A stretch of 64,000 bases of DNA, from positions 1 to 64,000 of the forward strand of contig CALKWZ010000086.1 in NCBI GenBank assembly GCA_938003985.1, read 5' to 3'. The translations under genes and the position numbers were made by a program. Within the stretch, counting starts at the first letter, position 1. Every line of letters starts with the position of its first letter. Source of the DNA: an uncultured Verrucomicrobiota bacterium. GTDB lineage: Bacteria > Verrucomicrobiota > Kiritimatiellia > CAIQIC01 > Lenti-01. Below the pieces are notes generated by a model. That model searched no databases. It saw only the letters and a program-made list of their open reading frames with translations, and was not told the DNA's origin. This document shows positions 32,504 through 41,449 of the stretch, in pieces.

Positions 32504-32878
32504 CTACGGCTTCAGCATCCGGCTCAGGCGCTTCAGTTCGGCGGCGCCGGCAGTCTGGCTCTTCTCATAGATGGCCTGGTAGAGCGCCAGCGCCTTTTTT
32601 CCCGCCGGCGACAGCCGCGAGCCGCCGCCCTGCTTCCCGCCGGTGACCGAGACGACCAGCGGCTGCCGGAAACAGGAATTCATCGCCTCGATCAATTCCC
32701 AGGCGCGCTTGTAGCTCATTTTCATCTTGCGGGCGGCCTCGCTGATCGAGTGCTCCGCCGCGATCAATTCCAGCAGCCGGGCTTTGCCCGGACCGAGCGT
32801 CGCGCAGATGATCCGCAGGTGCGGCAGGCGCTCCGGCGTGCCGAATCGATCTTTCCGCGTTGGCCTGATCTTGCCCAT
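32504..32878 (-). CDS. ModE-type winged-helix regulator (N-terminal domain only)
   Basis: 124 residues. The segment GPGKARLLELIAAEHSISEAARKMKMSYKRAWELIEAMNSCF is the LysR-like winged helix of ModE, and LVVSVTGGKQGGGSRLSPAGKKALALYQAI completes it. The C-terminal molybdate-binding MOP/TOBE pair of E. coli ModE is missing, so this is the short form that would need another way to sense ligand, or acts with a separate partner. It lies 71 bases downstream of the NTPase gene on the same strand and converges with the DNRLRE gene. A candidate target is the palindrome at 30.08 kb. Confidence 0.85.
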   Translation of the reverse strand: MGKIRPTRKDRFGTPERLPHLRIICATLGPGKARLLELIAAEHSISEAARKMKMSYKRAWELIEAMNSCFRQPLVVSVTGGKQGGGSRLSPAGKKALALYQAIYEKSQTAGAAELKRLSRMLKP

Positions 32879-32949
32879 GTTTCCTCGCTCCGTATCCGGG
32901 AATCGCGCCCACTATCGCATCCTGCCGCTTCCCCGCACAATGGAAAACG

Positions 32950-33471
32950 TCAGCCCCCGAATTCCGCGGCGATTTGCGCCGGCAAGGCATCGCGGTTGGC
33001 GAAAGTCGCGTCCAGCCGCCGGGTCACGCGTTCGCGACCGATCGTTTCCAGCCAGCGGTCCAGGGCGCGTTGCTGGATCACCGCCAACACCGGCGCGGAA
33101 CCGCGGAACAGCCGGGCCACCGCATCCGGAAAGCCGGCCGCGTCCAGTTCGATCAGGCCGAGTTCGTCGATGACCACGGGCCGCGCCGCGGGGGCTTCCG
33201 CCAGGCTGGCCACCGCGAGCCGGACGAAATTCGCGCCGTCCAGTTCGTAGGGCACGGCATCCGGCGCCGCCGGTTTCCGCCGCGCCATGGGATGCCGCTC
33301 GCCGCTCCAAGTCTCGAAATAGAGCCGTTGCGCGCCTCGCTCCGCGCCGTCCCAGTGCGTGAAGAATCCGCCGGGCTGCTCCCATTTGAGAAGCTGCATC
33401 GCGGCGCGCACGACGGTGCTCTTTCCGGAACCGATCCCGCCGCTCAGCACGATTTTCGGAGCTGAGCTCAT
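32950..33471 (-). CDS. THEP1-like nucleoside-triphosphatase
   Basis: 173 residues. A small P-loop protein: Walker A GGIGSGKSTVVRAA at the N-terminus and a Walker B in ARPVVIDELGLIELDAAGF, with the conserved AVIQQRALDRWLE later. This pattern matches the NTPase_1/THEP1 family of nucleoside triphosphatases of uncertain physiological role. The gene overlaps the mfd stop by an ATGA junction, so it is translated after mfd, and it precedes the ModE-like gene. In some genomes such NTPases accompany molybdopterin-related genes; here the link is only by proximity. Confidence 0.83.
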   Translation of the reverse strand: MSSAPKIVLSGGIGSGKSTVVRAAMQLLKWEQPGGFFTHWDGAERGAQRLYFETWSGERHPMARRKPAAPDAVPYELDGANFVRLAVASLAEAPAARPVVIDELGLIELDAAGFPDAVARLFRGSAPVLAVIQQRALDRWLETIGRERVTRRLDATFANRDALPAQIAAEFGG

Positions 33472-36400
33472 TTCAGGCTCCCGGCCAGTTGGCGCAGGCG
33501 TTTTTCGATTTCGGCCAGGCGTTCGTCCGCGCCGTGCTTGTGCAGGCGGAGGTGCTTGCCGTTCACCAGGTGGAATTCGTCGCGCCCCTTGCCCAGCAGC
33601 AGCCGGTCGCCGTCCGTCGCCACGCTCTTCAGCCCCAGCCCCGCCGCCAGGATCCGCAGCCGCGCGATCGCCAGGAGCCGCTTCGTCGCCGCCGGCAACG
33701 GCCCGAACCGGTCGCGCAATTCTTCGGCCAGCGCGTCCACTTCGCGCTCGAACGAAACGCCCGCGATCTTGCGGTACATGCCGATCCGCTGGCTCTCGTC
33801 CTCGACGTACGCCCGCGGAATCACCGCCGCGCTTTCTTCGCGCTCCGGATCGGGCGTCAGGTCCAGGAAGTCGAGGTGCACCGCCACTTCGATGATCGGC
33901 CGCTCGGCCTCGCCCTTCAGCCGCGCCACCGTCCGGTTCAGCAGTTGGCAGTACAGATCGAAGCCCACCGCCGCGATGTGCCCGCTCTGCGCCGCGCCCA
34001 GCACGTTGCCCGCGCCGCGGATCTCCAGGTCGCGCAGCGCCAGCTTGAACCCCGCCCCCAGGCTCGTGTGCCGCTTGATCGCGCTGATGCGCCGCCGCGC
34101 CACGTTGAACAGCGCCCCGTGCCGCGGCAACAGCAGGTAGGCGTAGGCCTGCTGCTTGCTCCGCCCCACCCGCCCCCGCAACTGGTACAGGTCCGCCATC
34201 CCGAACCGGTCCGCCCGGTCGATCAGGATCGTGTTCACGTTGGGGATGTCCACGCCGCTCTCGATGATCGTCGTGCACAGCAGCACGTCGTACTCGCGCC
34301 GCACGAACCGGTGCATCACGTCGGCCAGCGCCTTCTCCGTCATCCGCCCGTGGCCCACCCCCACCCGGATGCCCGGCAGCAGGCGCTCGAGCCGCTCGCG
34401 CATCCACTGGATGGTCTGGATGCGGTTGTGCAGCACGAACACCTGCCCGCCGCGGTTCACCTCCCGCAGCACCGCCTCCTTCACCAGCTCGTCGCTGTCC
34501 TGGGCGATGTAGGTCTCGATCGCCAGGCGCTCGCGCGGAGGGGTCTGGATCAAGCTCATGTCCCGAGCCCCCGTCAGGCTCAGGTACAGCGTCCGGGGGA
34601 TCGGCGTCGCCGACAGCGTCAGCACGTCCACCATCTCGCGCATGCGCTTGAGATGCTCTTTCGCGGCGACGCCGAAGCGCTGCTCTTCGTCGATGACCAC
34701 CAGCCCGAGATCGGCGAACTTGACGTCGCGCTGCAGCAGGCGGTGAGTGCCGATCAGCACGTCCACCTTCTTCTGCGCCGCCCGCGCCAGCGCCGCCGCC
34801 TGCTCGGCTTTCGTCCGGAACCGGCTCACCATCTCGACCGCCACGGGGAACCGCCCCATGCGCTCCAGGAAGGTCTCGTAGTGCTGCTGCGCCAGCACCG
34901 TGGTCGGCACCAGCACCGCCACCTGCTTGCCGTCCATCACCGCTTTGAACGCCGCCCGCATCGCCACTTCGGTCTTGCCGTAGCCCACGTCGCCGCAAAT
35001 CAGCCGGTCCATCGGCCGCTTGGATTCCATGTCGCGCTTCACGTCGGCGATGGCCCGCAACTGGTCGTCGGTCTCGGCGTACGGAAAGGCCTGCTCGAAA
35101 TCGAACTGCCACGGGTTGTCCTTCGCGAAGGCGTGTCCGTCGAGCGCCGCCCGCCGCGCCTGGGTCTCCAGCATCTGCGCCGCCAGGTCGCTCGCCGCCC
35201 GCTCGGCCGCGATCTTTTCCTTCAGCCAGCGCTTGCCGCCGATGGCGTGCAGTTGCGGCTTGGCGCGCCCCACCCCGATATAGCGGCTCAGCAGATGGGT
35301 CTGGCTCGTCGGCACGTACAGCCGCGCGTTCTCGGCGTACTCCACCGCCAGCGCTTCCTGCAGCTGCCCGTCGAACACGATTTCATAGAGTCCCAGGTAT
35401 TTCCCGATGCCGTGGTCGACGTGCACCACCAGCTCGCCCGGCCGCAGATCGGTCCAGTCCGTCAGGCGTTCGCCCGTGACGTCGCGCGCGGCCGAACCGC
35501 CCGCCGTCTTGCGGCGCACCGGCAAGGCCCGCCGCGTTCCGTAGAAATCCGCCTCGGCCACGGCCATCCATTTTGCGCCCGGCAGCTCGAAGCCCCCGCT
35601 GAGCGCGCCCAGCCGCGTCGCGAATCCCGCCGGCAGCCCGTACGCCACCGCGAACCGCTTGGCCCCCGCCTCCGTGTGGAAGAACAGCTCGATCTTCCAG
35701 CTGTCCGCCGCGCGCGCGGCCAAGACCTCGAACCATTTCCGGCGCTCGCGCTCGAGCGCGTCCGGCGGCACCGCCCGCGCCGACAGCGCCGCGAGGCCTT
35801 CGCACGGCCGCGCGCCCAGATCCCGCGCCCCGTCGCGGCCACCCGCGTCGAGCTGCCCGCCGCCCGCGAATTTCTGCGCAAGCCCCAGCCGCCAATTCGC
35901 GAAGTCGCGCTCGGGGGTGCTCTCCGCCCCGCCGCGCCCCGCCAGCTCCGCGCTCATCGCGTAGTGGTGCAAAATCGCGGCCGGATCGAGCCACAGGAAC
36001 GACGCGTCCGCCGGAAAATATTCCGTCGGCGCGACCGCCGCCCCGTCCGGCGCCTCGTCCGTCGCCGGCGGAATGGACAGTTCCTTGATCGCCTCCCGCG
36101 ACCGCTGCTCGGCCGGATCGAAGCGCCGGAGGCTCTCCAAGGCGTCGCCGAAGAATTCCAGCCGCGCCGGCCAGTCTTCCGTCAGCGGCCACACGTCCAG
36201 CAAGCCGCCGCGGCGCGACGCCTGTCCCTTCGCCAGCACTTCCACTTCGAATTCGTAGCCCGCCGCCGCCAGCCGCTCGCACAGCGCATCCAGATCGTAT
36301 TCCTGGCCGACCGCCACGCGTTCGCTGCCCTGCCGCATCCGGTCCGGCGCCGCCACCGGCTCCAGCAGCGCCTGCACGCAGGTCGCCACAATGCCCCGCC

Positions 36401-36764
36401 CCTTCCACGCCAGGCAGCGCTGCAAGGTCTTCAGCCGCTCGCCGCTCACGTCGGGCGCGGGCTGCCCCGACGCCAGCCGCGACGCCTCCACGTTCAGCGC
36501 CGGCAGCTTCGCGACGGATTCCCCCGCGCCAAAGGCCTGCAAATCCTGCGCCAGCAATTCCAGCGCCAGCGAGCTTTCCGCCACGACCACCAGCGGTCCC
36601 GCCGCCGCGCGCGACGCCGCCAGCGCCAGCCACGCCCGCGCCGCGTCCTCGACCTCCTGCACCGCCCCCAGCCCGCCCGGCGCCAGCGCTTCCTTCAAAT
36701 ACGCCCGGTCCGCCGGACCCGGAGGCGGCACGGAGAATTTCGCCTGTTCCGCGGACTCGCCCAT
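33468..36764 (-). CDS. mfd: Transcription-repair coupling factor Mfd
   Basis: 1098 residues, slightly shorter than the ~1150 of E. coli. The protein displaces RNA polymerase stalled at lesions and recruits UvrA. The N-terminal UvrB-like module (residues ~40-330, for example EYDLDALCERLAAAGYEFEVEVLAKGQ) is present, the RNA-polymerase-interaction domain starts at LVVHVDHGIGKYLGLYEIVF, the translocase Walker A is GDVGYGKTEVAMRAAF with the DEEQ box in VVIDEEQRFGV, and motif VI is YQLRGRVGRSKQQAYAYLL. The C-terminal TRCF domain is complete. It overlaps the NTPase gene downstream and lies 4 bases from the D-aminoacylase gene upstream. Confidence 0.96.
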   Translation of the reverse strand: MGESAEQAKFSVPPPGPADRAYLKEALAPGGLGAVQEVEDAARAWLALAASRAAAGPLVVVAESSLALELLAQDLQAFGAGESVAKLPALNVEASRLASGQPAPDVSGERLKTLQRCLAWKGRGIVATCVQALLEPVAAPDRMRQGSERVAVGQEYDLDALCERLAAAGYEFEVEVLAKGQASRRGGLLDVWPLTEDWPARLEFFGDALESLRRFDPAEQRSREAIKELSIPPATDEAPDGAAVAPTEYFPADASFLWLDPAAILHHYAMSAELAGRGGAESTPERDFANWRLGLAQKFAGGGQLDAGGRDGARDLGARPCEGLAALSARAVPPDALERERRKWFEVLAARAADSWKIELFFHTEAGAKRFAVAYGLPAGFATRLGALSGGFELPGAKWMAVAEADFYGTRRALPVRRKTAGGSAARDVTGERLTDWTDLRPGELVVHVDHGIGKYLGLYEIVFDGQLQEALAVEYAENARLYVPTSQTHLLSRYIGVGRAKPQLHAIGGKRWLKEKIAAERAASDLAAQMLETQARRAALDGHAFAKDNPWQFDFEQAFPYAETDDQLRAIADVKRDMESKRPMDRLICGDVGYGKTEVAMRAAFKAVMDGKQVAVLVPTTVLAQQHYETFLERMGRFPVAVEMVSRFRTKAEQAAALARAAQKKVDVLIGTHRLLQRDVKFADLGLVVIDEEQRFGVAAKEHLKRMREMVDVLTLSATPIPRTLYLSLTGARDMSLIQTPPRERLAIETYIAQDSDELVKEAVLREVNRGGQVFVLHNRIQTIQWMRERLERLLPGIRVGVGHGRMTEKALADVMHRFVRREYDVLLCTTIIESGVDIPNVNTILIDRADRFGMADLYQLRGRVGRSKQQAYAYLLLPRHGALFNVARRRISAIKRHTSLGAGFKLALRDLEIRGAGNVLGAAQSGHIAAVGFDLYCQLLNRTVARLKGEAERPIIEVAVHLDFLDLTPDPEREESAAVIPRAYVEDESQRIGMYRKIAGVSFEREVDALAEELRDRFGPLPAATKRLLAIARLRILAAGLGLKSVATDGDRLLLGKGRDEFHLVNGKHLRLHKHGADERLAEIEKRLRQLAGSLK

Positions 36765-36768
36765 GGCC

Positions 36769-38343
36769 TCAGCCCAAATACCGCCCGTCGCGCGCGCCGG
36801 TTTCCTTGCCGTCGCGGAGCGTCGCCGTACCGTTCACCCAGACCGCCGAAATCCCCTCGCAGAACTGGTGCGGCTTTTCGAAGGTCGCCAAATCGCGGAA
36901 CGTCCGCGGATCAAGCGCCACGACGTCCGCGAAAGCGCCGACGCGGATCGTGCCGCGGTCTTTCAGGCAGAAATGTTCCGCCGGCAGGCTCGTCATCTTC
37001 CGCACCGCTTCGCCGACGGATACGGTCTTTCCGTCCAGCGCCGCGCGCAGGAACCGCCCGAACGTGCCGTAGGCGCGCGGATGCGGATGATCGTGGCTCA
37101 ATGGCCCCGTCGGCGACCGGATCGACGCGTCGGAACCGATCATCACCCACGGTTCGGCGAGGATCTTCCACATGTTATCTTCGCTCATACCGAAGAAGAT
37201 GCCGCCCGTGAACAGTTCGTCCGTCGCCATGAAGCGCAGCGCCGCGTCCAGCGGATGCAGCTTCCAGGCCTCCGCCGCCAACGCAAGGGGCTTGCCCGCG
37301 AACGGCGCGTTGTCCGGATGGCGCGTGCTGCCCACCCACACGTTCTCCCAGTATTTCTCGTCGCGCGCCGCGGCCATCTCCGCGCGGATCTTCGCGCGCT
37401 CGGCCGGATCGCGCAGGCGCGCCAAGATCGTTGCGCGCCCGCCCTGCGCCGCCCAAGTCGGTAAAATGACGTCCAAGTCCGTGCACGACGCCGTATAGGG
37501 ATAGCGGTCCGAGGCCACTTCGATGCCCGCCGCCTGCGCCGCGCGGATTTTTTTCAGCGCCGCGTCGAGCTTGCCCCAGTTCGCCCGGCCCGCCGTCTTC
37601 AGGTGCGAAATCTGCAACCGCACGCCGCTGGCGCGCGCGACGTCGAGCGCTTCGTCGATGGCCTCCAGCAGCGTGCCGCCTTCGCTGCGCATGTGCGTGG
37701 CGTAGATGCCGCCGCGCCGCGCCACCACCTTGGCCAGCGCCTGGATTTCCTCCGGTTGCGCATGCATCGCCGGCGCATAGACCAGCCCCGTGCTCAGGCC
37801 CGCGCCGCCTTCTTCCAGCGCCGCGTCCAGCAACTTCGCCATGCGCGCGATTTCGTCCTGCGTCGCCGCGCGCGGTTCGATGCCCATCACCGCCGCGCGG
37901 ATCGCGCGATGCCCGATCAGCATCGCCGAGTTCACCGCCGGCTTCTGCGCATCCAGCAACGCGCGATACTCCGCCACCGAATGCCAGTCGCCGGGATAGC
38001 TCTGCTCCAGCCAGTCCGACGGCATCGTGTAGCCCGGTCCCCTTGGCGCGGCGCTCGCGCCGCAGTTGCCCGTGATCTCCGTCGTCACGCCCTGCCGGAT
38101 CTTCGACGGCGCGCCCGGCTCGATCAGCAGGTACGCGTCGGAATGCGTGTGCATGTCGATGAAGCCCGGACAAACCAGCAGGTCCGTCGCGTCGAATTCG
38201 TTCGCCGCCTGCGCCTGCGCCAGATCCCCCACCGCCGCGATGCGGTCGCCCGCAAGCCCGACGTCGGCCCGCACGCCCTCTCCGCCAAGCCCGTCCACCA
38301 CGGTCCCGCCGCGCAAAATCCAATCGAACCGGTCCGATTTCAT
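36769..38343 (-). CDS. N-acyl-D-amino-acid deacylase (amidohydrolase)
   Basis: 524 residues. It belongs to the D-aminoacylase branch of the amidohydrolase superfamily, which removes the acyl group from N-acyl-D-amino acids. The first metal motif is CPGFIDMHTHSDAYLL, with the bridging Cys region ITGNCGAS, a second-metal His in ATHMRSEG and ISHLKTAG, and the late catalytic Asp in WVMIGSDASIR. Such enzymes also include D-glutamyl and related deacylases; the exact substrate is not readable. No signal peptide. It is the gene directly upstream of mfd (4 bases). A D-amino acid turnover role would fit peptidoglycan recycling. Confidence 0.88.
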   Translation of the reverse strand: MKSDRFDWILRGGTVVDGLGGEGVRADVGLAGDRIAAVGDLAQAQAANEFDATDLLVCPGFIDMHTHSDAYLLIEPGAPSKIRQGVTTEITGNCGASAAPRGPGYTMPSDWLEQSYPGDWHSVAEYRALLDAQKPAVNSAMLIGHRAIRAAVMGIEPRAATQDEIARMAKLLDAALEEGGAGLSTGLVYAPAMHAQPEEIQALAKVVARRGGIYATHMRSEGGTLLEAIDEALDVARASGVRLQISHLKTAGRANWGKLDAALKKIRAAQAAGIEVASDRYPYTASCTDLDVILPTWAAQGGRATILARLRDPAERAKIRAEMAAARDEKYWENVWVGSTRHPDNAPFAGKPLALAAEAWKLHPLDAALRFMATDELFTGGIFFGMSEDNMWKILAEPWVMIGSDASIRSPTGPLSHDHPHPRAYGTFGRFLRAALDGKTVSVGEAVRKMTSLPAEHFCLKDRGTIRVGAFADVVALDPRTFRDLATFEKPHQFCEGISAVWVNGTATLRDGKETGARDGRYLG

Positions 38344-38503
38344 CCCCGGCACGCTACCACGTCCGCCCCCCGCCGTCACGCCCGCGCCCCCGCAAGCGCG
38401 GAAACGCAACCCGCAAGCGGGGAAAAGTATTCAGGCCCGTTTTCAGGCACAACCATCCGCGCATGGGCGGCCGCATGCCGCGGCGCCCCGCACAGGAGAA
38501 AAC

Positions 38504-39076
38504 ATGAAAACGAAACGAATCGCGATGGCGTTGGCGGGTGTGGTGGGCACGATGGTTCAGGCCGCGCCGCCCCCCGGTCTGCTCGCGCCGGTCGCCGTGG
38601 AAGACCTCCCCGCCCGCCGCGTGGCGTACGTCGAGCAAGTCGGGAATTTCCAGAACAACCCCGGCATCTACGACGTCTTGCTCCAGAAGCTCCTCGACTG
38701 GGCGCTGCCCGCCGGGCTCTGGGATTTCCCCGCCAAAACCCTGATCGCCTGCATCTATCCGGACGATCCCGCCTCCACGCCTTCGGATCAACAGCGCCTT
38801 TGGCTCGGCATCACGATCCCCGCCGACGCCGTGCCGCCGGCCGGCATCCAGGTCCTGACGCTCCCCGCCGGCCTCCATGCCGTCGGCCGGTTCGCGATTC
38901 CGTCCGACCAGTTCGGCGCGGCTTGGGGCCATCTCTACGGCGAATGGATCCCCAAAAGCGGCTACGCCCCCGCCGGCCTCGCCTACGAACTCCAGAAGAA
39001 CGACTCGTCGGAAGATCCGGAGCAGAAGCACCTCGTGGATATCTGCATCCCCGTGCAGAAGCTCCCCGCGCCCTGA
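38504..39076 (+). CDS. Exported GyrI-like ligand-binding domain protein
   Basis: 190 residues with a signal peptide (MKTKRIAMALAGVVGTMVQA) and an AGGAG site before the ATG. The mature part matches the GyrI-like/AraC effector-binding fold: LPARRVAYVEQVGNF at the start, WLGITIPADAV in the middle, and the ending HLVDICIPVQKLPAP. In AraC regulators this fold binds small hydrophobic or cationic molecules; in GyrI it protects gyrase. An exported, free-standing version is unusual and suggests a periplasmic small-molecule binder. It is read alone on the plus strand between two minus-strand blocks. Confidence 0.78.
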   Translation: MKTKRIAMALAGVVGTMVQAAPPPGLLAPVAVEDLPARRVAYVEQVGNFQNNPGIYDVLLQKLLDWALPAGLWDFPAKTLIACIYPDDPASTPSDQQRLWLGITIPADAVPPAGIQVLTLPAGLHAVGRFAIPSDQFGAAWGHLYGEWIPKSGYAPAGLAYELQKNDSSEDPEQKHLVDICIPVQKLPAP

Positions 39077-39099
39077 AATCCGCCTTGGGATTCGGCTGA

Positions 39100-39140
39100 T
39101 GCGCCCCCACCGCACAAGGCGGTGGGGCCCGCCCGAGCAT
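39100..39140. repeat. Single-hairpin copy of the CTTGY-loop element (intergenic)
   Basis: A perfect 9-bp stem CCCCACCGC/GCGGTGGGG with loop ACAAG (CTTGT on the minus strand), followed by CCCGCCCGAGCAT. The flanks equal those of the first hairpin of the element inside purD. It stands between two convergent genes and might also act as a terminator. Confidence 0.8.
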
Positions 39141-39147
39141 CGGTCGC

Positions 39148-39639
39148 CTAGCCCAAACGCGCCAAGACGTCCCGCACCGCGCGCTTCACGATGAAGTGGA
39201 TGCCCGGCGCCTTGCTCCGGCGCGAGCCGGCCACGTTCAGCACCGCGCCGTCCGGCAGGCGGCGCCGGATCCAGCGCGCAACGCGCGCGACGATTTCGTC
39301 GTGCGGCCGCGTCGCATCGACCGCCAGCCACGGCTTGCCGTGCTGCTTCGCGAAATCGATCGTCAGCAGCGAACCGCCGTCGGGCTTGCCGTAGGTGAAA
39401 ATCACGGTGCCGTCGGAATCGGCGACGTTCTTCTCCGTGCGCGGCGGATAGTGCCGGCTCCAATGCTGCCGCATCCAGTAGCGCGCGGGCACTTTCCCCT
39501 TTTCCGTGCGCCGGCCCTTCGGAATCCAGCCGCCGTACGGAAACCCCGCCTGCACGCACGCGCTCAGCGCGCCCTGGTCCGCCCCCGTCTGCCCGCCCGA
39601 TACGATCTTGCGCAGTTTCACGGCCCCCATGTTCCCCAT
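39148..39639 (-). CDS. YpsA-like 'putative molybdenum carrier' family protein
   Basis: 163 residues. The N-terminal KIVSGGQTGADQGALSACVQAGFPYGGW, the RYWMRQHWSRHYPPRTEKNVADSDGTVIF block and HGKPWLAVD match the cpYpsA/'putative molybdenum carrier' family, a Rossmann-like fold related to LOG/DprA nucleotide-binding proteins. The molybdenum name comes from a structural genomics annotation and is not a demonstrated function; nucleotide or nucleoside binding is more likely. It is the last gene after the pyrimidine genes (32 bases after the pyrK stop). The start lies inside a TAGACAGGAT-type repeat; an alternative ATG is at 39630. Confidence 0.8.
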   Translation of the reverse strand: MGNMGAVKLRKIVSGGQTGADQGALSACVQAGFPYGGWIPKGRRTEKGKVPARYWMRQHWSRHYPPRTEKNVADSDGTVIFTYGKPDGGSLLTIDFAKQHGKPWLAVDATRPHDEIVARVARWIRRRLPDGAVLNVAGSRRSKAPGIHFIVKRAVRDVLARLG

Positions 39640-39674
39640 CCTGTCGATTCCTGTAAATCCTGTAATCCTGTCTA
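39638..39674 (-). repeat. TAGACAGGAT-type element at the end of pyrK
   Basis: On the minus strand the element reads TAGACAGGATTACAGGATTTACAGGA and continues to GACAGGAT. Its first three bases are the pyrK stop codon, and its last bases reach the ATG of the next gene. The same 5' sequence forms the stop codon of pyrF at 42.98 kb. Confidence 0.8.
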
Positions 39675-40466
39675 GATTGCTGTTGGCTGTTTCCTCGCCC
39701 CCGTCGCGTCGCGGTGCGGCCAACCGAAGTCGGCGACCCGGTCCAGTTCCGCCTTGTCCAGCACCGGCCCTTCGCGGCAGATGCAGATGCCGCTGCCGTC
39801 CACGCAGCAGCTCCCGCAGACGCCGATGCCGCATTTCATGTGCCGCTCCAGCGAAAGCTGGCAGTCGAGCCCCCGCTCGTCCGCCAATTTCTTGAGCGCC
39901 ACCAGCATCGGCTCCGGCCCGCAGCCGTAGATCACGTCGAAGGCTTCATCCGCGCACAGCCGCGCGGCCAAGCCCGTCACGAGGCTCTGTCGCCCCAGCG
40001 TGCCGTCGTCCGTCGCGAATTCCGCGCCGACGCGCGAAAAATCGCCCAGGAACATCATCTCGGCCGCCGTGCGCGCGCCCAGCGCCACCCGGAACGACGC
40101 GCGGTCGCGTTCGAGGCGATGCACCAGGTAGCGCAGCGGCGCGATGCCCATGCCCCCGCCCACCACCAGCCCGCGCCCGCGCGGCCGGAATCCCCGCCCG
40201 AACGGTCCGCGCACTCCCAACCGCTCGCCCGGCCGGCATTCCATCAGCGCCCGCGAAAACGGCCCCACCGCCTTCGCCGTGATTTCGATCATTCCGTCCC
40301 GCACGTCGGAAACCGAAAACGGCTTTTCGTCCAGCCCCGGAATCCACAGCATGACGAACTGCCCCGGCTCCGCTTCGAAAGTCTGCTCGAACAGGAAGCT
40401 TTTGAGCTCCGCGAAATGGGTCGCGACCTGCTGGATCGGCAGGGAATGCATCGCGTGGCTGTTCAT
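39672..40466 (-). CDS. pyrK: Dihydroorotate dehydrogenase electron-transfer subunit
   Basis: 264 residues. An FAD and [2Fe-2S] protein that passes electrons from PyrD to NAD+ in class 1B dihydroorotate dehydrogenases. The FAD domain has EPGQFVMLWIPG, the NAD-binding domain VVGGGMGIAPLRYLV and YGCGPEPMLVAL, and the iron-sulfur site is CGIGVCGSC with a fourth Cys a few residues on. It overlaps pyrD by an ATGA junction, which supports a PyrD-PyrK complex. The last residues and the TAG stop lie where the TAGACAGGAT repeat begins. Confidence 0.95.
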   Translation of the reverse strand: MNSHAMHSLPIQQVATHFAELKSFLFEQTFEAEPGQFVMLWIPGLDEKPFSVSDVRDGMIEITAKAVGPFSRALMECRPGERLGVRGPFGRGFRPRGRGLVVGGGMGIAPLRYLVHRLERDRASFRVALGARTAAEMMFLGDFSRVGAEFATDDGTLGRQSLVTGLAARLCADEAFDVIYGCGPEPMLVALKKLADERGLDCQLSLERHMKCGIGVCGSCCVDGSGICICREGPVLDKAELDRVADFGWPHRDATGARKQPTAI

Positions 40467-41449
40467 GGAGCCTCCCTCTTCGGCTTTAGACCCCCCTGGC
40501 CTTGTGCCAGGGGTGAATCAGGTCCGCCCTCCCGGTGCGCCAGCCCCTTTGCCTGCGCCAGCGATTCGAAACCGCGCTCTTTCAGGAACGCGGCCAGGCC
40601 GCGGTTGATTTCGCCGAACAGCTCGACGCCGCCCGCGTAGACGCCGCTGCCGACGCCCACCGCGTCCGCCCCCGCCATGATCAACTGCAAGGCGTCTTCC
40701 GCGCACGACACGCCGCCGGTGCCGATGATCGGCAAATCGACCGCTTTCCGGATCTCGTAGACCGCCCGCACCGCGATGGGCAGGATCGCCGGGCCCGACA
40801 CCCCGCCGACCCGATTCGACAGCGCCGGCCGGCCCATCCCCACGTCGATCCACATCCCCGGTCCGACCGTGTTGATGGCCGTGAGCGCATCGGCCCCGTT
40901 TTGCCGGCAAACCACCGCCATCCGCGCCAGCGAAGCGCATTGCGCCGACAGCTTGATGGACACCGGCACGGCCCCGGCGTTTTCCTTCACCGCGTGCGTC
41001 ACGCGCCCGCAGGCTTCCGGATCGGCCGCGAACGGCGCGCCGAATTCGGATTCCACGTTCGGACACGACACGTTCACTTCGATCAGATCGGGCTGCGCCG
41101 CCGCCACGCAGCGGGCCAGCCGGCCGAATTCGTCCGCGCTCCCCGCGAAAATCGAAACGAACAGCGGCGTCGCGCAGGTGCGCCGGTATTCGGCGAGTTC
41201 TTCCAGTTCGGCTTCGACGCCGGGATTCGACAGCCCCACGGCGTTGATCAGCCCCCCCGGCCACGGCAGGACGCACGGCGCCGGATGCCCCGGCCGCGCC
41301 GCGAGGCTGCACGACTTGGTCGTGACCGCCCCCGCGCCCGCCTGCGCCACGCGCCGCAGCGAGGCCACCGTGGTGCCCAGCACCCCCGACGCCAGCACCA
41401 GCGGCGATTCGAGCGCGAGGCCCGCGAACTGGACGGCCAGCGGATTCAT
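40463..41449 (-). CDS. pyrD: Dihydroorotate dehydrogenase, class 1B
   Basis: 328 residues. It oxidises dihydroorotate to orotate in pyrimidine synthesis, in the cytoplasm, with PyrK as its electron-transfer partner. The FMN-binding start ESPLVLASGVLGTT, the active-site loop with the catalytic Cys in EVNVSCPNVESEFG, and the phosphate-binding IIGTGGVSCAEDALQLIMAGADAVGVGSGVYAG fit class 1B. The normal end of the family is about REGG; the last ~16 residues (PDSPLAQGQGGLKPKREAP) are encoded by a CTTGY-loop palindromic element and form an extra tail. pyrI overlaps upstream and pyrK downstream, each by 4 bases. Confidence 0.95.
   Translation of the reverse strand: MNPLAVQFAGLALESPLVLASGVLGTTVASLRRVAQAGAGAVTTKSCSLAARPGHPAPCVLPWPGGLINAVGLSNPGVEAELEELAEYRRTCATPLFVSIFAGSADEFGRLARCVAAAQPDLIEVNVSCPNVESEFGAPFAADPEACGRVTHAVKENAGAVPVSIKLSAQCASLARMAVVCRQNGADALTAINTVGPGMWIDVGMGRPALSNRVGGVSGPAILPIAVRAVYEIRKAVDLPIIGTGGVSCAEDALQLIMAGADAVGVGSGVYAGGVELFGEINRGLAAFLKERGFESLAQAKGLAHREGGPDSPLAQGQGGLKPKREAP
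40488..40523. repeat. CTTGY-loop element at the 3' end of pyrD
   Basis: AGACCCC, a perfect 8-bp stem CCCCTGGC/GCCAGGGG with loop CTTGT, then TGAATCAGGT. It is translated in frame as part of the PyrD tail (PDSPLAQGQGG), the same frame used by the copy inside guaA (PDSPTAQGRGG). Confidence 0.85.

Noticed and set aside
38380..38430. Possible extra copies of the CTTGY hairpin (CCCGCTTGCGGG-like)
   Set aside because: The stem is only 4-5 bp and the flanks do not match the family; it may be chance in GC-rich DNA.
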